Below, one piece after another: positions 12,055-24,100 of a stretch of DNA of 64,000 nucleotides. The notes under the pieces are model-generated. The model worked only from the letters and a program-made list of their open reading frames with translations, made no database searches and was not told where the DNA came from. Source of the stretch: Volvox africanus (lineage: Eukaryota; Chlorophyta; Chlorophyceae; Chlamydomonadales; Volvocaceae). Position 1 is the stretch's first letter. Every line of letters starts with the position of its first letter. The DNA is taken from assembly GCA_030268105.1 (NCBI GenBank), contig BSDZ01000017.1, positions 1,964,001-2,028,000 of the forward strand, written 5' to 3'. The translations under genes were made by a program, and so were the position numbers.

Positions 12055-12455
12055 CCCCGCGGGCAGCGTTCATCATACGGCTGGAAATGATATGCTGGAA
12101 TAGCTCAGGCCGATAATAATTGAGTAAAGCGTATGTATGGGAATCAGATTGAGTTAAGTACGTGGGTACTTAATCCAAAGTAGCTTCGAGCCGACTTTGG
12201 TCTCTAGGCGGCCATCCTCGCACCTATCACGTTCGCGATACCGATGTGCAGTACAAGTCTCACTGGATTCCGATCTCAAGTGTGAGTACTATTATAGCAC
12301 TGTCCTAAATATTGCGTGATCCCCGCGGGCAGCGTTCATCATACGGCTGGAAATGATATGCTGGAATAGCTCAGGCCGATAATAATTGAGTAAAGCGTAT
12401 GTATGGGAATCAGATTGAGTACTATTATAGCACTGTCCTAAATATTGCGTGATCC
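12055..12455. repeat. internal tandem duplication with a deletion in the second unit
   Basis: A 100-bp block (12055-12154) recurs without change at 12321-12420, and a 39-bp block (12284-12322) recurs without change at 12417-12455. In the first unit the blocks are separated by about 130 bp; in the second they are fused at the shared tetranucleotide GAGT. This is a recent duplication followed by a microhomology-type deletion. Confidence 0.85.
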
Positions 12456-12790
12456 GTGATATTAATGGATGCAACGTATGCATTGTGCAATGGTCCGAAT
12501 ATCGATATTCGGTTGCCGACCCAACCATCATGATCGTCACGTTTCCGCATACGCGTGTGGTTCATGATACGAATGATGTAATAATATTTGAAATATTATT
12601 ACTTGATATGTTATCCATAATGGGTTCGTGCATCGATATCAGCCTCGTGTCAAACATGTTGACCGACAGCGCGGTGTCGTGAATGATAATGCGACGTGCC
12701 ACATTAGCTAGATATATTCGAATATATCATGCTAAAATGCTAATATCACATCCAATCATGCTTAGATGAAAGCAAGTCTATTTTGACATA
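12055..12790 (-). repeat. LTR-like repeat, inverted relative to the 7.7-8.9 kb copies
   Basis: Its reverse complement matches the repeats at 7726-8922 (for example GGCCTGAGCTATTCCAGCAT and GGCCGCCTAGAGACC). On the minus strand it directly follows a second chromodomain-end fragment at 12876-12965, the order expected for polyprotein end followed by 3' LTR. It contains an internal 266-bp-period duplication, listed separately. Confidence 0.72.
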
Positions 12791-12875
12791 AGCGGTGATC
12801 GAACCGGCGTACAATAACTATCCCCCCTCCCGTATGCAGTGTCCTCGCTGCATCGTACAGCATCGACTGCAGAGA

Positions 12876-12965
12876 TCATTGGGTCTGTGTAGCACGTAGA
12901 CGAGCTTCCTCTAGTAGGGGCTTCATTTCTGGCGAGAAATTGCGTATGCGGCTATCCCATGTATC
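12876..12965 (-). pseudogene. second chromovirus polyprotein C-terminal fragment
   Basis: The minus-strand peptide ends FSPEMKPLLEEARLRATQTQ, nearly the same as the end of the first copy (LPDMKPLLEDARIRATQAQ). The DNA downstream (TATCCCCCCTCCCGTATGCAG near 12820) also matches the first copy near 10503. Upstream of about 12965 the similarity stops. It is a separate, shorter insertion or a rearranged piece of the same family, in the same orientation. Confidence 0.8.
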
Positions 12966-13583
12966 TCTGGCAGCGACGAGACTGTTGTGTCTGGGAAACA
13001 GGAGAGGGATTTCGTTGCTATGGATAAAGGTAAAGAGGGCGGTTGTGGGCGTGGGACGGCGCGTGGACGGGGAAGAAATTGCAGGGGTGGGTGCAGCAGT
13101 GGGGGCAAGAGGCACTCTACCAGGCAGGTGCCACAGGGGGAAAGCGTGGACCGGGGAGGAGGCACCCTAAGACTTCGTTTTGTGGATATGAATGGTTATG
13201 AATGGTTATGGATGTGAGCTGAGGAACTACTTCGTACACCACATACAAAGCGCTTCATATCGGCTTTATATATTGGATAAACAGTTACAATGTGCTTATT
13301 CTTAAAACCTTACGAAGGCTCAATAAGTCCCTTGGTATATTTTATTACTCACTTTGTGCACGTTATACTTCGTATCGTTACGAAGGCATTACCAGATCTT
13401 TTACTAATGATTTTTACGATTTGTTTACTAATGGTTTACCAAGTATATGGGTTCCCACAGTGGTTACATTTGCCTTCAGATCTATAAACCTTGTGACTGG
13501 AAGGACTGAAAGGAAGATTTCTATGAACGACAGCAGGATATTCCTTGTATATTACCCATGAAATCAGGTACATACCAGCTAGC
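12966..13583. other. non-coding stretch after the chromovirus fragment
   Basis: Holds a G-rich low-complexity section (13030-13160) and a short tandem repeat, GAATGGTTAT repeated near 13190-13210. No exon with splice context found on either strand. Confidence 0.4.
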
Positions 13584-13621
13584 AGGGTTTTAGGGTTTTA
13601 CGGTTTTAACCCTAAAACCCT
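13584..13621. repeat. inverted interstitial telomere-like repeat (TTTTAGGG unit)
   Basis: AGGGTTTTAGGGTT (13584-13597) faces its exact reverse complement AACCCTAAAACCCT (13608-13621) across the 10-bp spacer TTACGGTTTT. The octamer TTTTAGGG is the telomere unit of Chlamydomonas and relatives. Head-to-head orientation points to a repair or fusion scar, or to chance. Confidence 0.7.
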
Positions 13622-14517
13622 TAATTTAAAAGGTTTTCTTGGTCAGTCAACCTTAGCAGAGGTGCACCCCCATACCCCTAATAAACATCAAGCTCGGCTT
13701 CACTAGTTAAAATCCATGTACGTGAACACCAAAAATGATAAATGTTATTGCATGGAAGTATGAAATTAAGTCTGATGGCACATCAGCAAAACCGTACCTA
13801 GCTTCCAAGGCCTGTCATATGCACACAAAACCCTTGCGGTTACCACAGTGCAAGGATGTGACGTGCCATGAGCATGGTGCATAGCCATCTCAAGCAACAT
13901 GAACAGAAAGGGACAAGTAAACCCTGCTAACTACTGGCTGGGTTAATTAGGGATGGCAGGCCAGTCAGACCTGAATAGGCCTTATTAAAATTAACCAGGC
14001 TTAACTAGCCCAGCCACCGGTTGGCAGGGAAAAGGTTCAGGAACTATTGGTGGATGCATGCTAAGAGACGGATGCTGCGGACAAGGACGATGGGAACAAA
14101 TGGAAACAAATCACACAACTGCCTAGCCTAATATCATATCATGCACTATTCGGATCACATAAGATGGAGCATGCCAAGGATTCGAGCATATGCTTACTAA
14201 CACGCATTTGCCACGCAGATATTTACACATACAAACTCACCTGTGCACACCTACTGTAGTAGTCATACATATACGGCACACACCAAGATGATACAAAGGT
14301 ACAGAAGCACCTTCTCAGCATCTCGAGAGGCCTATCTCTCGGCTCTCAACTCCTACACCTACACCTTCGCATCCGCACGCACCCTCACATGTCTTACACG
14401 ACACTCTTACACCCGTGCCATGCAGCACGATGTCAATTAGGTGCTCATACGTTTACTGAGTCCAACCGTGAAAAACAGTCTGGGGCCCATCATGTGTCAT
14501 CGCCAATCCTGAAAAGC
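13622..14517. other. 3' flank of the giant minus-strand gene
   Basis: No gene seen. The part next to 14518 is the presumed 3' UTR of the giant gene. Confidence 0.5.
14223..14227 (-). terminator. putative UGUAA poly(A) signal of the giant gene
   Basis: TTACA on the plus strand, hence TGTAA on the minus strand, about 290 bp beyond the stop codon of the giant gene. Role inferred from the motif. Confidence 0.4.
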
Positions 14518-17500
14518 TTAAATACGAGAGAGTGCAGCCGCAGCCCATGCCTCAAGCTGCTTGTCCAAATACTTATCCAAGGCTGTCTGAATTGGTCGCA
14601 AGCACTGTCCGAGCGATGACAGGACCTGCCCCCTGCTTCCAATTTCCTCAGCAGCCGCGGACGTCACTAAAATCTCCTTCTTCAGCTTCTCCGCTTGCTT
14701 AGCCCATCCTTCAGCTGCCCGGCTGTACTTCTCTGCAGCCGCTGTTTCGTGCGCAGTCTGTTGTGCAGCCATTTTGAAGCGGGCACGTGCTACACACATT
14801 GCCGCCACATCGGCCTGCAGAATGGCAAAAACAAAATCACGACGTTTATGAGCCATGCAAGGCGATGTCAAGGGTGGGGCTTTATGCCACTGCGCCTCAC
14901 GAAGATCCCTCTGGCCGTACTTACTTGCGCTCGCAGTGTGTCGCACTGGGAGGATCGTGCAGATGCAACCGCCGCCAAGTCTACAGCCGCCTCATCCATG
15001 CGGCGTGCGAATAGGCCCATCTGCAATTCCAAATGCTCCCTAGCACTTTGGACCATTCGGACCGCATCCTGTGCCATGTCTTCTCCTCGCCGCGCCTGTA
15101 TTTCTGCGGCTGACAAGCAGGCACCAGGCTGGTGTTGTGCTTGTAGCAGTTTATCATAATTCCCACTTTTGGCGTCCAACTGCGCCAACACCTCCTGACC
15201 TGCTACATCAAGCTTGCGCCTTCTCATGGGCTCCAACAGATCGGCACCTCTCTCCCCACGGAGCACAGCCTGTGTTGCCTCGCATAAGATGAGGTCCGCT
15301 GCTTGCACCAGCGCCTGCTGAGCTTGAAGCTCCTTATCGCACGCGTGTTGCAGGCGCTCCAGGATTCCTAAGCAGTTTGCGCTCTCGCCCGAAAGCTGAT
15401 CGGCAAGCTCCTGCACCATCCGCGCGTGGGCGGCTAGCTCCACTGCACGCTCACCCAGAGCGGCGGATTGGTCAGCTGCTGACTGCGACTTCGCAAGGGC
15501 GATGGCGTGTGCTGCCGTATTTCCAATGCCACCCAGCTTGACCTAGGGCATTCCCAAGGGTACGAGAGAGATTGTCATCATTTGTAAATAACTTTGGTGC
15601 AGCTTTGCAGTGCCATAGTTATTGCCCGGAACCTCATAAGATGGATAAACAAGAGCTGCAATAATAGTCATCCACGGTGCATGCAAACCTGGAACCATGC
15701 ACAGGGCTTGTTAGAGCCCAACGGTGGCAATACGAAAACCCGCATGCACCCGCACCTTCAGCTTATTGCTCCGCCTTGACGCCTTGCCAAAAAGTCGCTG
15801 GCTCTGTTGCTGCAGCCCAGCCACGGTCGCGTGCAACGCTGCGGCCTGCTGCACAAGCTCGCCATGAAGACGTTCAAGGGGCTGCAAGATGCTGCACCCA
15901 GTGAGCATGGTCCCTGGAAATCGTGGCAGCAATTGCTGCGATACATCGTTATGATCAAGCGTGACAGCAATCGCCGGAGTGAAGCCATCAGTTATGGCCG
16001 CCGCAGCCATGAGCTGTAGCCGCTCGACCATTATTGTTGCCCGGTGTACCAACGCCTTATGGCGTAGTAGTTCCTGACGATGGCACTGCATGGCTGTGTC
16101 CAAGTTGACCGCTCGGTGCTGCCACTTTGCCCGGGCCGCCATGACCCCATCAGCGTCCGAAAGCCGGCCCCCGGTGCGGGCCTTGAGCTCCTCAGCCTGC
16201 AGCATCTGAACCTGAGCCTGACATCTTTGCCACTGCCGCTCTACCTGCTGCAATGCGCACTCATGCATTTTCTGGGCACGTTGGTAATGGAGCGCAGCCA
16301 TGGACCAAAGACTTTGCATGGTGACCGCAGTTGCTGGGTCCAGGTCATCGGGAAGGGGGACACGAGGTAGCTGATGTAACGGTGTGAAATCCTGGTCTTG
16401 GAAGGTCGGTGCTAAATGCGAAGGAGACGGGACAGTGGTATATTGATGGCCCGCAGGAGGTAACCGTGGCGTGGAAAAGCCAGCAGGAGTATCAGCCAGT
16501 TTTGTCGGTTGCAAAGCTACAGGCTTCTGGTCAGTAGCGTCTTGATCTTGAGCACCATCGACACTGGTAAATGAGTCACATAGGTTTGCCTTTGCTGTGT
16601 TGCCGTTGGGTAGAAGAAGCAAGCTGCTGGATAATGTATCCTGAGATGATTCATCACCCAGATGAGGCCTAGCTGGATCACATCCATGGTTGTTGACCCC
16701 CAAGGCTGGGGCTTCCCCATCTGGAGCTGCGGCAGCCGCTGCACCGGGGGGCTCCTGCACTCCGTGCGTGCCTGCAGCACCTCTTGATCCATGTGTGCGC
16801 GGCTGACGGAGAGCCCCGTGGTATCCCACATGGGCCGACGTACCCGCCGAGACTGAGGGTGTTTCTGTATGCAAGCGCATGGTAGCCTTAGGCCCGTTCC
16901 TGGCAGGCTCAGATGCAGCACACGCAGCAGCCTCATTCCGCCGCTCTTCAATATGGTGTCCCTCTTCAAGGCCCGAAGACGCCTTCGCCGCCAGAGCTGC
17001 AGCTGCGGCCTTTGCTCGTGCAACTGTCGCTGCTGCCATCGCCACAAGCTCCATATCCATCTCACGGTTGCCAGTTCCGCATTTTTGAAACTTACGATCC
17101 ATAGGTCCTCCTGAGTTCTCTTTGGGTGTGTTGGCTCTTGGACGATCCCTCAAGGTTGGCTGGGCTGATGCATGGATACCGACTGCCCTGACCTGCCCAC
17201 CATCCTCTCCAAGGTCCGTAACAGGTCCCATTAGCCTCAGGCTCAACTCTCCCGCAAAGCCATCTGGCACCGTGGAGATGGCATGGCTCGTGCTGCCTTG
17301 TGATTGGTCGTCACTGTTGGAAGGCAGGGCGGTCAACATTAGCAGCCCCATTGGGACACCTGCAATCCGATGACAGGACTGGGCCTTCATATCTGGCTCC
17401 GGTGATGCCGGAAGCTTTGAAACTATCGAGTCCACATTGTGATGGCATGGATCTGACACCAGTGGCACACCCAACTGGTGCGTGCCCTTAACCTGTCGTA

Positions 17501-18113
17501 TGATATCAGCCCACCGGGTTGTGAATGCAGTTGCTTGTAAACTGCCCTCCTCAAGGAGTTCCGATGCTGCCTTGCCTAGCTCTTGCACCTGCATCAGCAT
17601 TCGTTCCTCATCCATCAGCAACTGATTGTACTCTTGTAGCCGTGTCTCTGTTTTCACTGCCTCTTCTTCAGCAGGTCCTGGCGGCAGCATGGCGGCATTG
17701 AGTGGCCTGCAATATCCAGCAGTGCAATTGAAATCCCTTGGACTCCGGCTGCTAGTCATGACTGCCCGCAGAACTGGATCTGATTCCTTTAGGTACGATG
17801 CCTTACGATCTTGGAGAACTGATAGACGATCGGAAATCACTTTGTCACGCAGTTTCTTTGCCTCTTGTACGCATTGAAGGCTGGCCTTGAGGTAGTCTTC
17901 CGCATGTTTGCAGCGGTCCAGTGCAGGCCCGAGCATAAGCGTAGTAACGTGTTGCTCTGCAAGTTGCTTGCAGGCCACCAAAAGAGACGATGCCTCATCG
18001 GCAGTCATGTTCGGGCCAGCGTTCAGCTCTGCCGCAACCCCAAAGCGTGCCATCTCCAACAAGCTCTCACTTGCAAGACGCAAAAGCTCCTGCTGTCGCA
18101 GGAAACATCCAGC
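14518..18113 (-). other. giant gene segment H: exons 54-56, C-terminus
   Basis: Exons: 15756..18113, 14925..15542, 14518..14814. Exon 54 (786 codons) is coiled coil at both ends (CKHAEDYLKASLQCVQEAKK; QQVERQWQRCQAQVQMLQAE) around a Ser/Pro/Gly/His-rich middle of roughly 420 residues. Exons 55-56 return to coiled coil (EILERLQHACDKELQ-like heptads; AEGWAKQAEKLKKEILVTSA), and the protein ends EAWAAAALSRI before TAA. The junctions are phase 0 with donors GTGCGG and GTAAGT. Confidence 0.85.
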
Positions 18114-21100
18114 CTGTATCCCAAACAGGGTCACACATGGGCTGAAGCAGCATTACGGGCACTGGCTCAACATTATATCCAGGCACTTGAAGCTGCATGC
18201 GTGCTAACTACCGTGTATGGTACCGCCTATCGAGTATGGTAAATAAGACAATCAATATGCATGGTTTCATATACCTAGCATAGGAAATGCATAAATCGGA
18301 TTATCCGGCTGCATGCTTACATGGTGCTATAGACAATGTCTACACAAGTAGGTGGCCATGCATACATGTTTTAACGTACCAGCTTCCCCTCTTGGGCAGC
18401 GTCAGCCTCCCTGTATGCCGACTCATGCTGCAAGCGTTCCAGTTCCAGCTCGGCTATTGCTGCTGTATCCTGTTCAATGGATGCTGTATGAAGCAACAGT
18501 GGCCGCCCTCCTACACTTTTAGCCCGCATATCGGCATTGCGGTCACCACCGTTGCTGATTAGCAGATCATCTCCAAGACCGTTTCCTCGCCTTCCAGTTA
18601 ATTGATGCACCTGCCGAACCATGTTGATTCCTTCTGCAATCGCACGCAGCTCCTCAACCACAGCACGCTGTCGTTCCGCTGCCTCGCGAGCAGCCTGCGC
18701 AGCTTGCGTTGACAAAAGCGCCCCACTGCGCCTCTGCTCCGCCATAGCCGCACAGTCAAGTGCTTGCATGAATTTTGATGCCGCCTCAGCCAGGGCTTGC
18801 AAAGTGACGGAGTGCAGCTGTGCTGCAGCTAGGGCGCCATGAGGGTGGCTAGGGTCACTCGTCTCATTGCCTTGCGTGTTGATTATAACTGAATGGACAG
18901 AAGCTTTCGACAGGTCCGCTGCTGTGCCAACTGCACATTGCATCGCGCTGGGATCGATGGCAAGTGCCGAGGAGCCATTAAGCAGCAGTCGTACATTATC
19001 CGCAAGCTTCTGTGCATCCTCTGCCCGCTGCCGAGCCTGTAAACCATGCAAAACGCCAGTAAATGGCCAGTGAGTCCAGGATCAGAGGCCCTCATGTACT
19101 TAAAAGAGGCTGACGTTAAGACAAAACTAGATGGACACCTGCTCCATAACAGGCAGCACCATCAAATGTGCTGCAACCATACCTTTGTGACTCGAAGCTG
19201 GCTCGATTGCTCTGCCAGCTCAGCTTGAGCTACACGGGCTCTTATGGCGAGAACCTGCTGCTCAGCTTCACCTCGCCTGCGATGCGCCAACTGCAGCTCG
19301 GCTTGTGCCAAATTGATCCCTCGTTGCAGGTTGCCATGTTCCCCACCCTCACGATCCACAGCTGTCTTTTCACAAATGAGCTGCTCCAGGGAGTCCCGCA
19401 GTTCTTGGACCCTTGTAAGGAACACATAAAGACACAACAATAGTTAGAGCTATCAATGGGCCAATTTTGATTGCCTCAATTTTGCTGAGCCTAGGTTAAT
19501 CCGGCGCGCTGCACACAGGGTGTGCTAAGCAATCCCTGAACATGATTACGACTCAGACGTTAAGGATCCACTTGCCTGGCGGTCACGCACTCATACCTGG
19601 CTTCAGCTGTCGAGAGCGCTTCTTCCTCTTTGCTAAGCTCAACAGCTGCAACAGCTGCCTCACGTATGTGGGTGGAATGGTTATCATGTGCGTCTCTCGC
19701 ATCCAGCAGGTGGCCGACAGCGGCGCTGCAGAGCCTGGCCAAATGGCTGAGGAGGCCCATGCGAGATTCCGACTGTGGATCGGGACAGGCAGTTGGAACT
19801 TAAACGTGTATTGGCAACGGAAAATTGTGTTAAAAGCACTACATGCGTGTGCTCACGTCTAACCAGCCTCACCTTAGCGTGCAAGCTTGATAGCAGTGCC
19901 TGGTTCTGCTGCAGGCATTCGCACCGCCCTTCCAGCTTCATGACATCCTCCGCTATCTCGGCGAGCTGTGAAGTGAGCAGGTTGGCCGCCTCCTGGCGGA
20001 CGATGGCTTGTGCCTCGTTGCCCATCTGTGCCATAGAAGGCCAGCAAACATGAAACAATATGTTCCGGTTGTTGATACTTAATATGCTTTGCAGGCACAG
20101 TACAGTTCATCGTGAAGACAGCTGCTTTTCACACTGGCATAAGCCTCACACTCAATTGCCAGCTGCATTACCGTCTTTACTTCCAATGAGTGGCCACCAC
20201 AGCAAGTACAAGCTAATAAAATTTCCTCTCTAACCAACTTGTTTCCGGCGGTAACATTACAGGGGTGGACTATATCTGTTGCTGCTGGTCGACCTTCAAC
20301 CAGCAGTACCAGCACGGTAAAAGCATGGGTGAAATAAAACCTAAAACCGCAAACCCTAATACCCGGAAAGGTAATATCCCAAACATGCCCTTCGTGCCTT
20401 CTGCAACAGCTGACTTTCACATCTGTGCGTTTCAATCTGCTGGGTCAGGTTCTGCATCTCGTCACGCCGATGGAGTAGCATGGTGTGTGAGGCCTGCTGG
20501 CTACGCCTCGCTGCCTCCAGGCTCTCCAGCAGCTGCTCGTGCTCCTCCTGGTGGACCTCCATCTCGTCCACATGCCACAAAAGCTTTACAGTCATTTCGG
20601 CCAGCTCCATATATAGCCCTGCAGCAGCTACCTCCGACCCGCAAATGTTAGCATCCTGCACTGCCTGGGCATCTGCAAGGCGGCGTTGCGCCTCTGCCTC
20701 CATGAGTGACCTTTTCAGCACTGTAACCGTGCGTCCGACTATCGTTGCACTGTCTCTTTTGCCCGCCTGCGTGAAAGAACAACGATATGACTACTAAACT
20801 CACACCTACAATGTCGAATTAGTACAGCAGACTTCCAAAGAACCAAAAACCATGATTAAGACCCCCTACCTGGGTCAGTTGTGTTTCAGCCTCCTGCGAC
20901 GCCTTGAGTGCCCGCCGTGCTACCTCAACCCTCTCCGAAGCATCTGCTGCCCGGCGCAATACTTGGAGGGTGCCCCATTGGCGCTCGCCACATTCGTATC
21001 GTAACTCGCATGCCCGATGTGCGTACTCCGTTACGCTTTGCGTGGCTGCCGCTGACCTCGTCACTTGTGCCATGCACCTGTCCGCCTGCAGCCACAACGG

Positions 21101-24100
21101 AACTTCAGCCGTAGACATATTATATCGCCTATAGAGTAGAAAACATGTGCCGTAGCCTCACTGCATAAGACTCGACTGGCCTAGTTTCCATGAGTTATGC
21201 TGATCACACCTTAGGACTTACAAGGAGCAACTCATGTTTCGCCCCTTCCATCTTCAGGGCCAGCTCCATGAGGCGATGCTTGCATAACCGAACAGCACTT
21301 AACTCTTGCTGGAGTGCGTCTTGCACGGCAGTCGCCTGCCCGCGAGCTGCAGCCGCCTCCATATTGTGGCCCGCGCGTGTACGCCGGTCAGCCACTTCCA
21401 ACAGGGCTTGAATCCTAGCAGCGAATCCTCTGACAGCCGTTAGCGCTTCATGCATGGTTGATAACTCGCTCCCCTGGTCCGAGCAAATACCAACACAGAC
21501 GAGCTGTAGCCTTGCGACAGACACTGAGGCACTCGCAGCTAGGTACAGGCGTTCGAGCATAGGTTGCACGAGACTTGAAGCCGTTAAAAAGGATCTAATT
21601 TCCCGGTCGATGCCTTGGGCTAGAGCTGCAGCACGCACTGCTAATACGTCTTCAGCATCGGCACGTGCGTGCCGTTCTGCAGCTTCAGATGCAGCCCTGA
21701 AAGGCATTAGAGCAGCCAGGCATCCAGAGTAAGGAAACAGTAAATGGAACGAAAGAAAGTATGTTTAAAGACGTGAATCAGTACGAACGATTGAGGGAAA
21801 TGAAACATGTCACCGTTCGCATCCAAATCAGCATCCAAAAAGATTCACAAATATGCCTCTTACATTATCGTCGCTGCCTGTGCACGGATAGCGGATAATG
21901 CCTCTCCTCCCGGGCCACTGTCGTTCGGGTGTTCAGCTGCGTCCGGGTCAGCCGTTAGTAGTAAGGCCGCACCGCTGCTGCATTTGTCCGCAGTTGCTCG
22001 CAGCTGGTGCGCCTTCTCCGCATGCCCTACAGCTGCTTTGCGCAGCTCAGCACGGTGCTGTTCCAGAGTGGCACGCCAACTGTCCTGCTGCATAAGTTGC
22101 TCTTGGTGACGAAGCAAAGCCTCTTGACGCTGTCTGGAAATTTCCCAGGCTGCCACCGCAGCCTGAAGTACTTCAACACGCTGTGTGTGGGTATCAAGCA
22201 TCTGTTCAGCGAGCGCAATCGCCGCTTGAGTGGCGGCCATTTGCTGCGATTGCCTGATAGGGCAGGACGGCATTACAAACATTTCAAGTTCAAAATGCGC
22301 ATAAAGCGATACGGAAGTGATATCGGATATGCCTACTTCGTAAAAGTAACAGGTGACTGTCGCGCGCAAAGCTGTAGAAGAATTGGAAATGCATGCAAGC
22401 AGCATACCTGACTTTGACAGGGGACGTCGGCCCTTCTGCCTCAGGCGCAGGGATGTCTTCTCCTTCCAAGGCTCCCAACTGCGCGTACTGCTGGCGCAGC
22501 TCGTCCAGCATACGTTCGCATTGGCTCCGTGCAGTTTGCGCAGAGAACAGATCTGACTGCAGCTCGGCCACACGTGTCACTGTTTGCCGTACCTATCAAA
22601 ATGCAATCAGAATTTCACCCTGTTTTCAGTTCCTGCATCAAGTCAAGTGGCACTTGCATTTCCGGAAGGCGAACCTACTTGTTCCTGAGTCTCGCTTGCG
22701 TGGAGGACGTATTCTGCACGCTGCTTCATGAGTGTAATGCCAACGGACAAGCGCTCACGCTCCTCCCGGCTGCTGTCCAACTCCAAATTCCGTTGCTGAA
22801 GCACTTGCCGGTGAAGCGCCAACTTGCTATCAATTTGCTGCATAACCAACATAACATTCGCCACATCCTCAGAACAAGCTGTGTGACTCGCGCTTGTGAG
22901 CTGCTGCCGTAGCTGCGCGATCTTGTTCTCCATGCCGTTGGCCTCACGCTCCAACTGCACCACTTCCGAGACCAACGCCTGGATTTGCTCACGAGCTGCG
23001 GCCTCTTGCTCACAGCCCTGGCTGATGCGCTCCGCCAGGTCTAAGGCATCCAAGGCGTGCCGATGATCGCCCTGAAGACGTATCAGCGACTCCTCCATGC
23101 CAGCGGCCTTAGCCCCAGCCGCGCGCTCTTCTTCTTCCAGCTCTTTGATACGGCCTTGGAGTAGCAAGGCTTCGTTTCTGTACGATTCAGCCTGCCAAAT
23201 GAAACAACTATGCTTCAAAGGTTAAGTGACCCACAACGCTCGGTGGCGCATTTTAAGGTGCACCACTACTCAAGGAACGCACCTTTTGTAGGAGCGCATT
23301 CAGCATCAGTTTGACTTTGACGTTCTCTTCATCGTCTTCATCCAGAAGCGCTGCATTAGCACGCACTGCAGCTTCCAGGCTGGCCGCTTCGTTGGCGCAA
23401 GCCTCAGCCTCCAGGATTTTAGCAGCCAAGTCAGATACAAGAGCCGCCGCTTGATCTGACAGGTCCACCTGTCGGCAGCGCGCCTCGCTAGCCTGCTCTG
23501 CTGCCGCCGCAATTGCCTCCAGCACTTTCAGGCTGCCACGGAGGCAACGGTACCGGAGCTCTGCCTGCTGAAGCTGCAAGTTGGAAAGCTCCGTATCCGA
23601 GGGAGCACCTACCAATACAGGCAAGCCCGTCTCCTGCATCAAAAGGTAACAAACAGGACGTAAAGCCAAATGCACGGACAGCCTGTACCCATACCACGTC
23701 AAGGACATTCAAGTACTAGAAGCATACACAACTGAAAAATACAGAACAGTGTTTACGCACCTCATGTTTACCAGGTTGAATCAAGGCGAGCTCCGAGCCC
23801 GCCGCGTGGACAGTGACAGTACCCCCGGCGGAACCGCCGCCACTGCTGCGACCATCCGTTAGCAAGGGCACTGATAGCGTCACCGAACCTTGACCGCTTG
23901 TTATTGCTGCTGCCACGCGTGCTTGCGTGATATCTTGCATGGCAGCATCGGCTTGCAATGCACATGAAGTTTGACGGTCAAAGCTGGCTGCTGCTAGATG
24001 CAGATTGTCTGCAGCCGTTACGTACGATGTCTTTGACGCAAGATGGTGCTTGATGGTAGCAGTGCTAGCGTCGACCTGTTACGTGAGTATTGGAGCTCAG

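Noticed and set aside
14695..15159. Plus-strand open frame of 154 codons
   Set aside because: It is antisense to exons 55-56 of the giant gene, which have matching splice phases and clear coiled-coil sequence.
16517..17065. Second minus-strand frame of 182 codons overlapping exon 54
   Set aside because: A shifted-frame shadow in GC-rich Ser/Pro coding sequence; the main frame is open for 786 codons with phase-correct ends.
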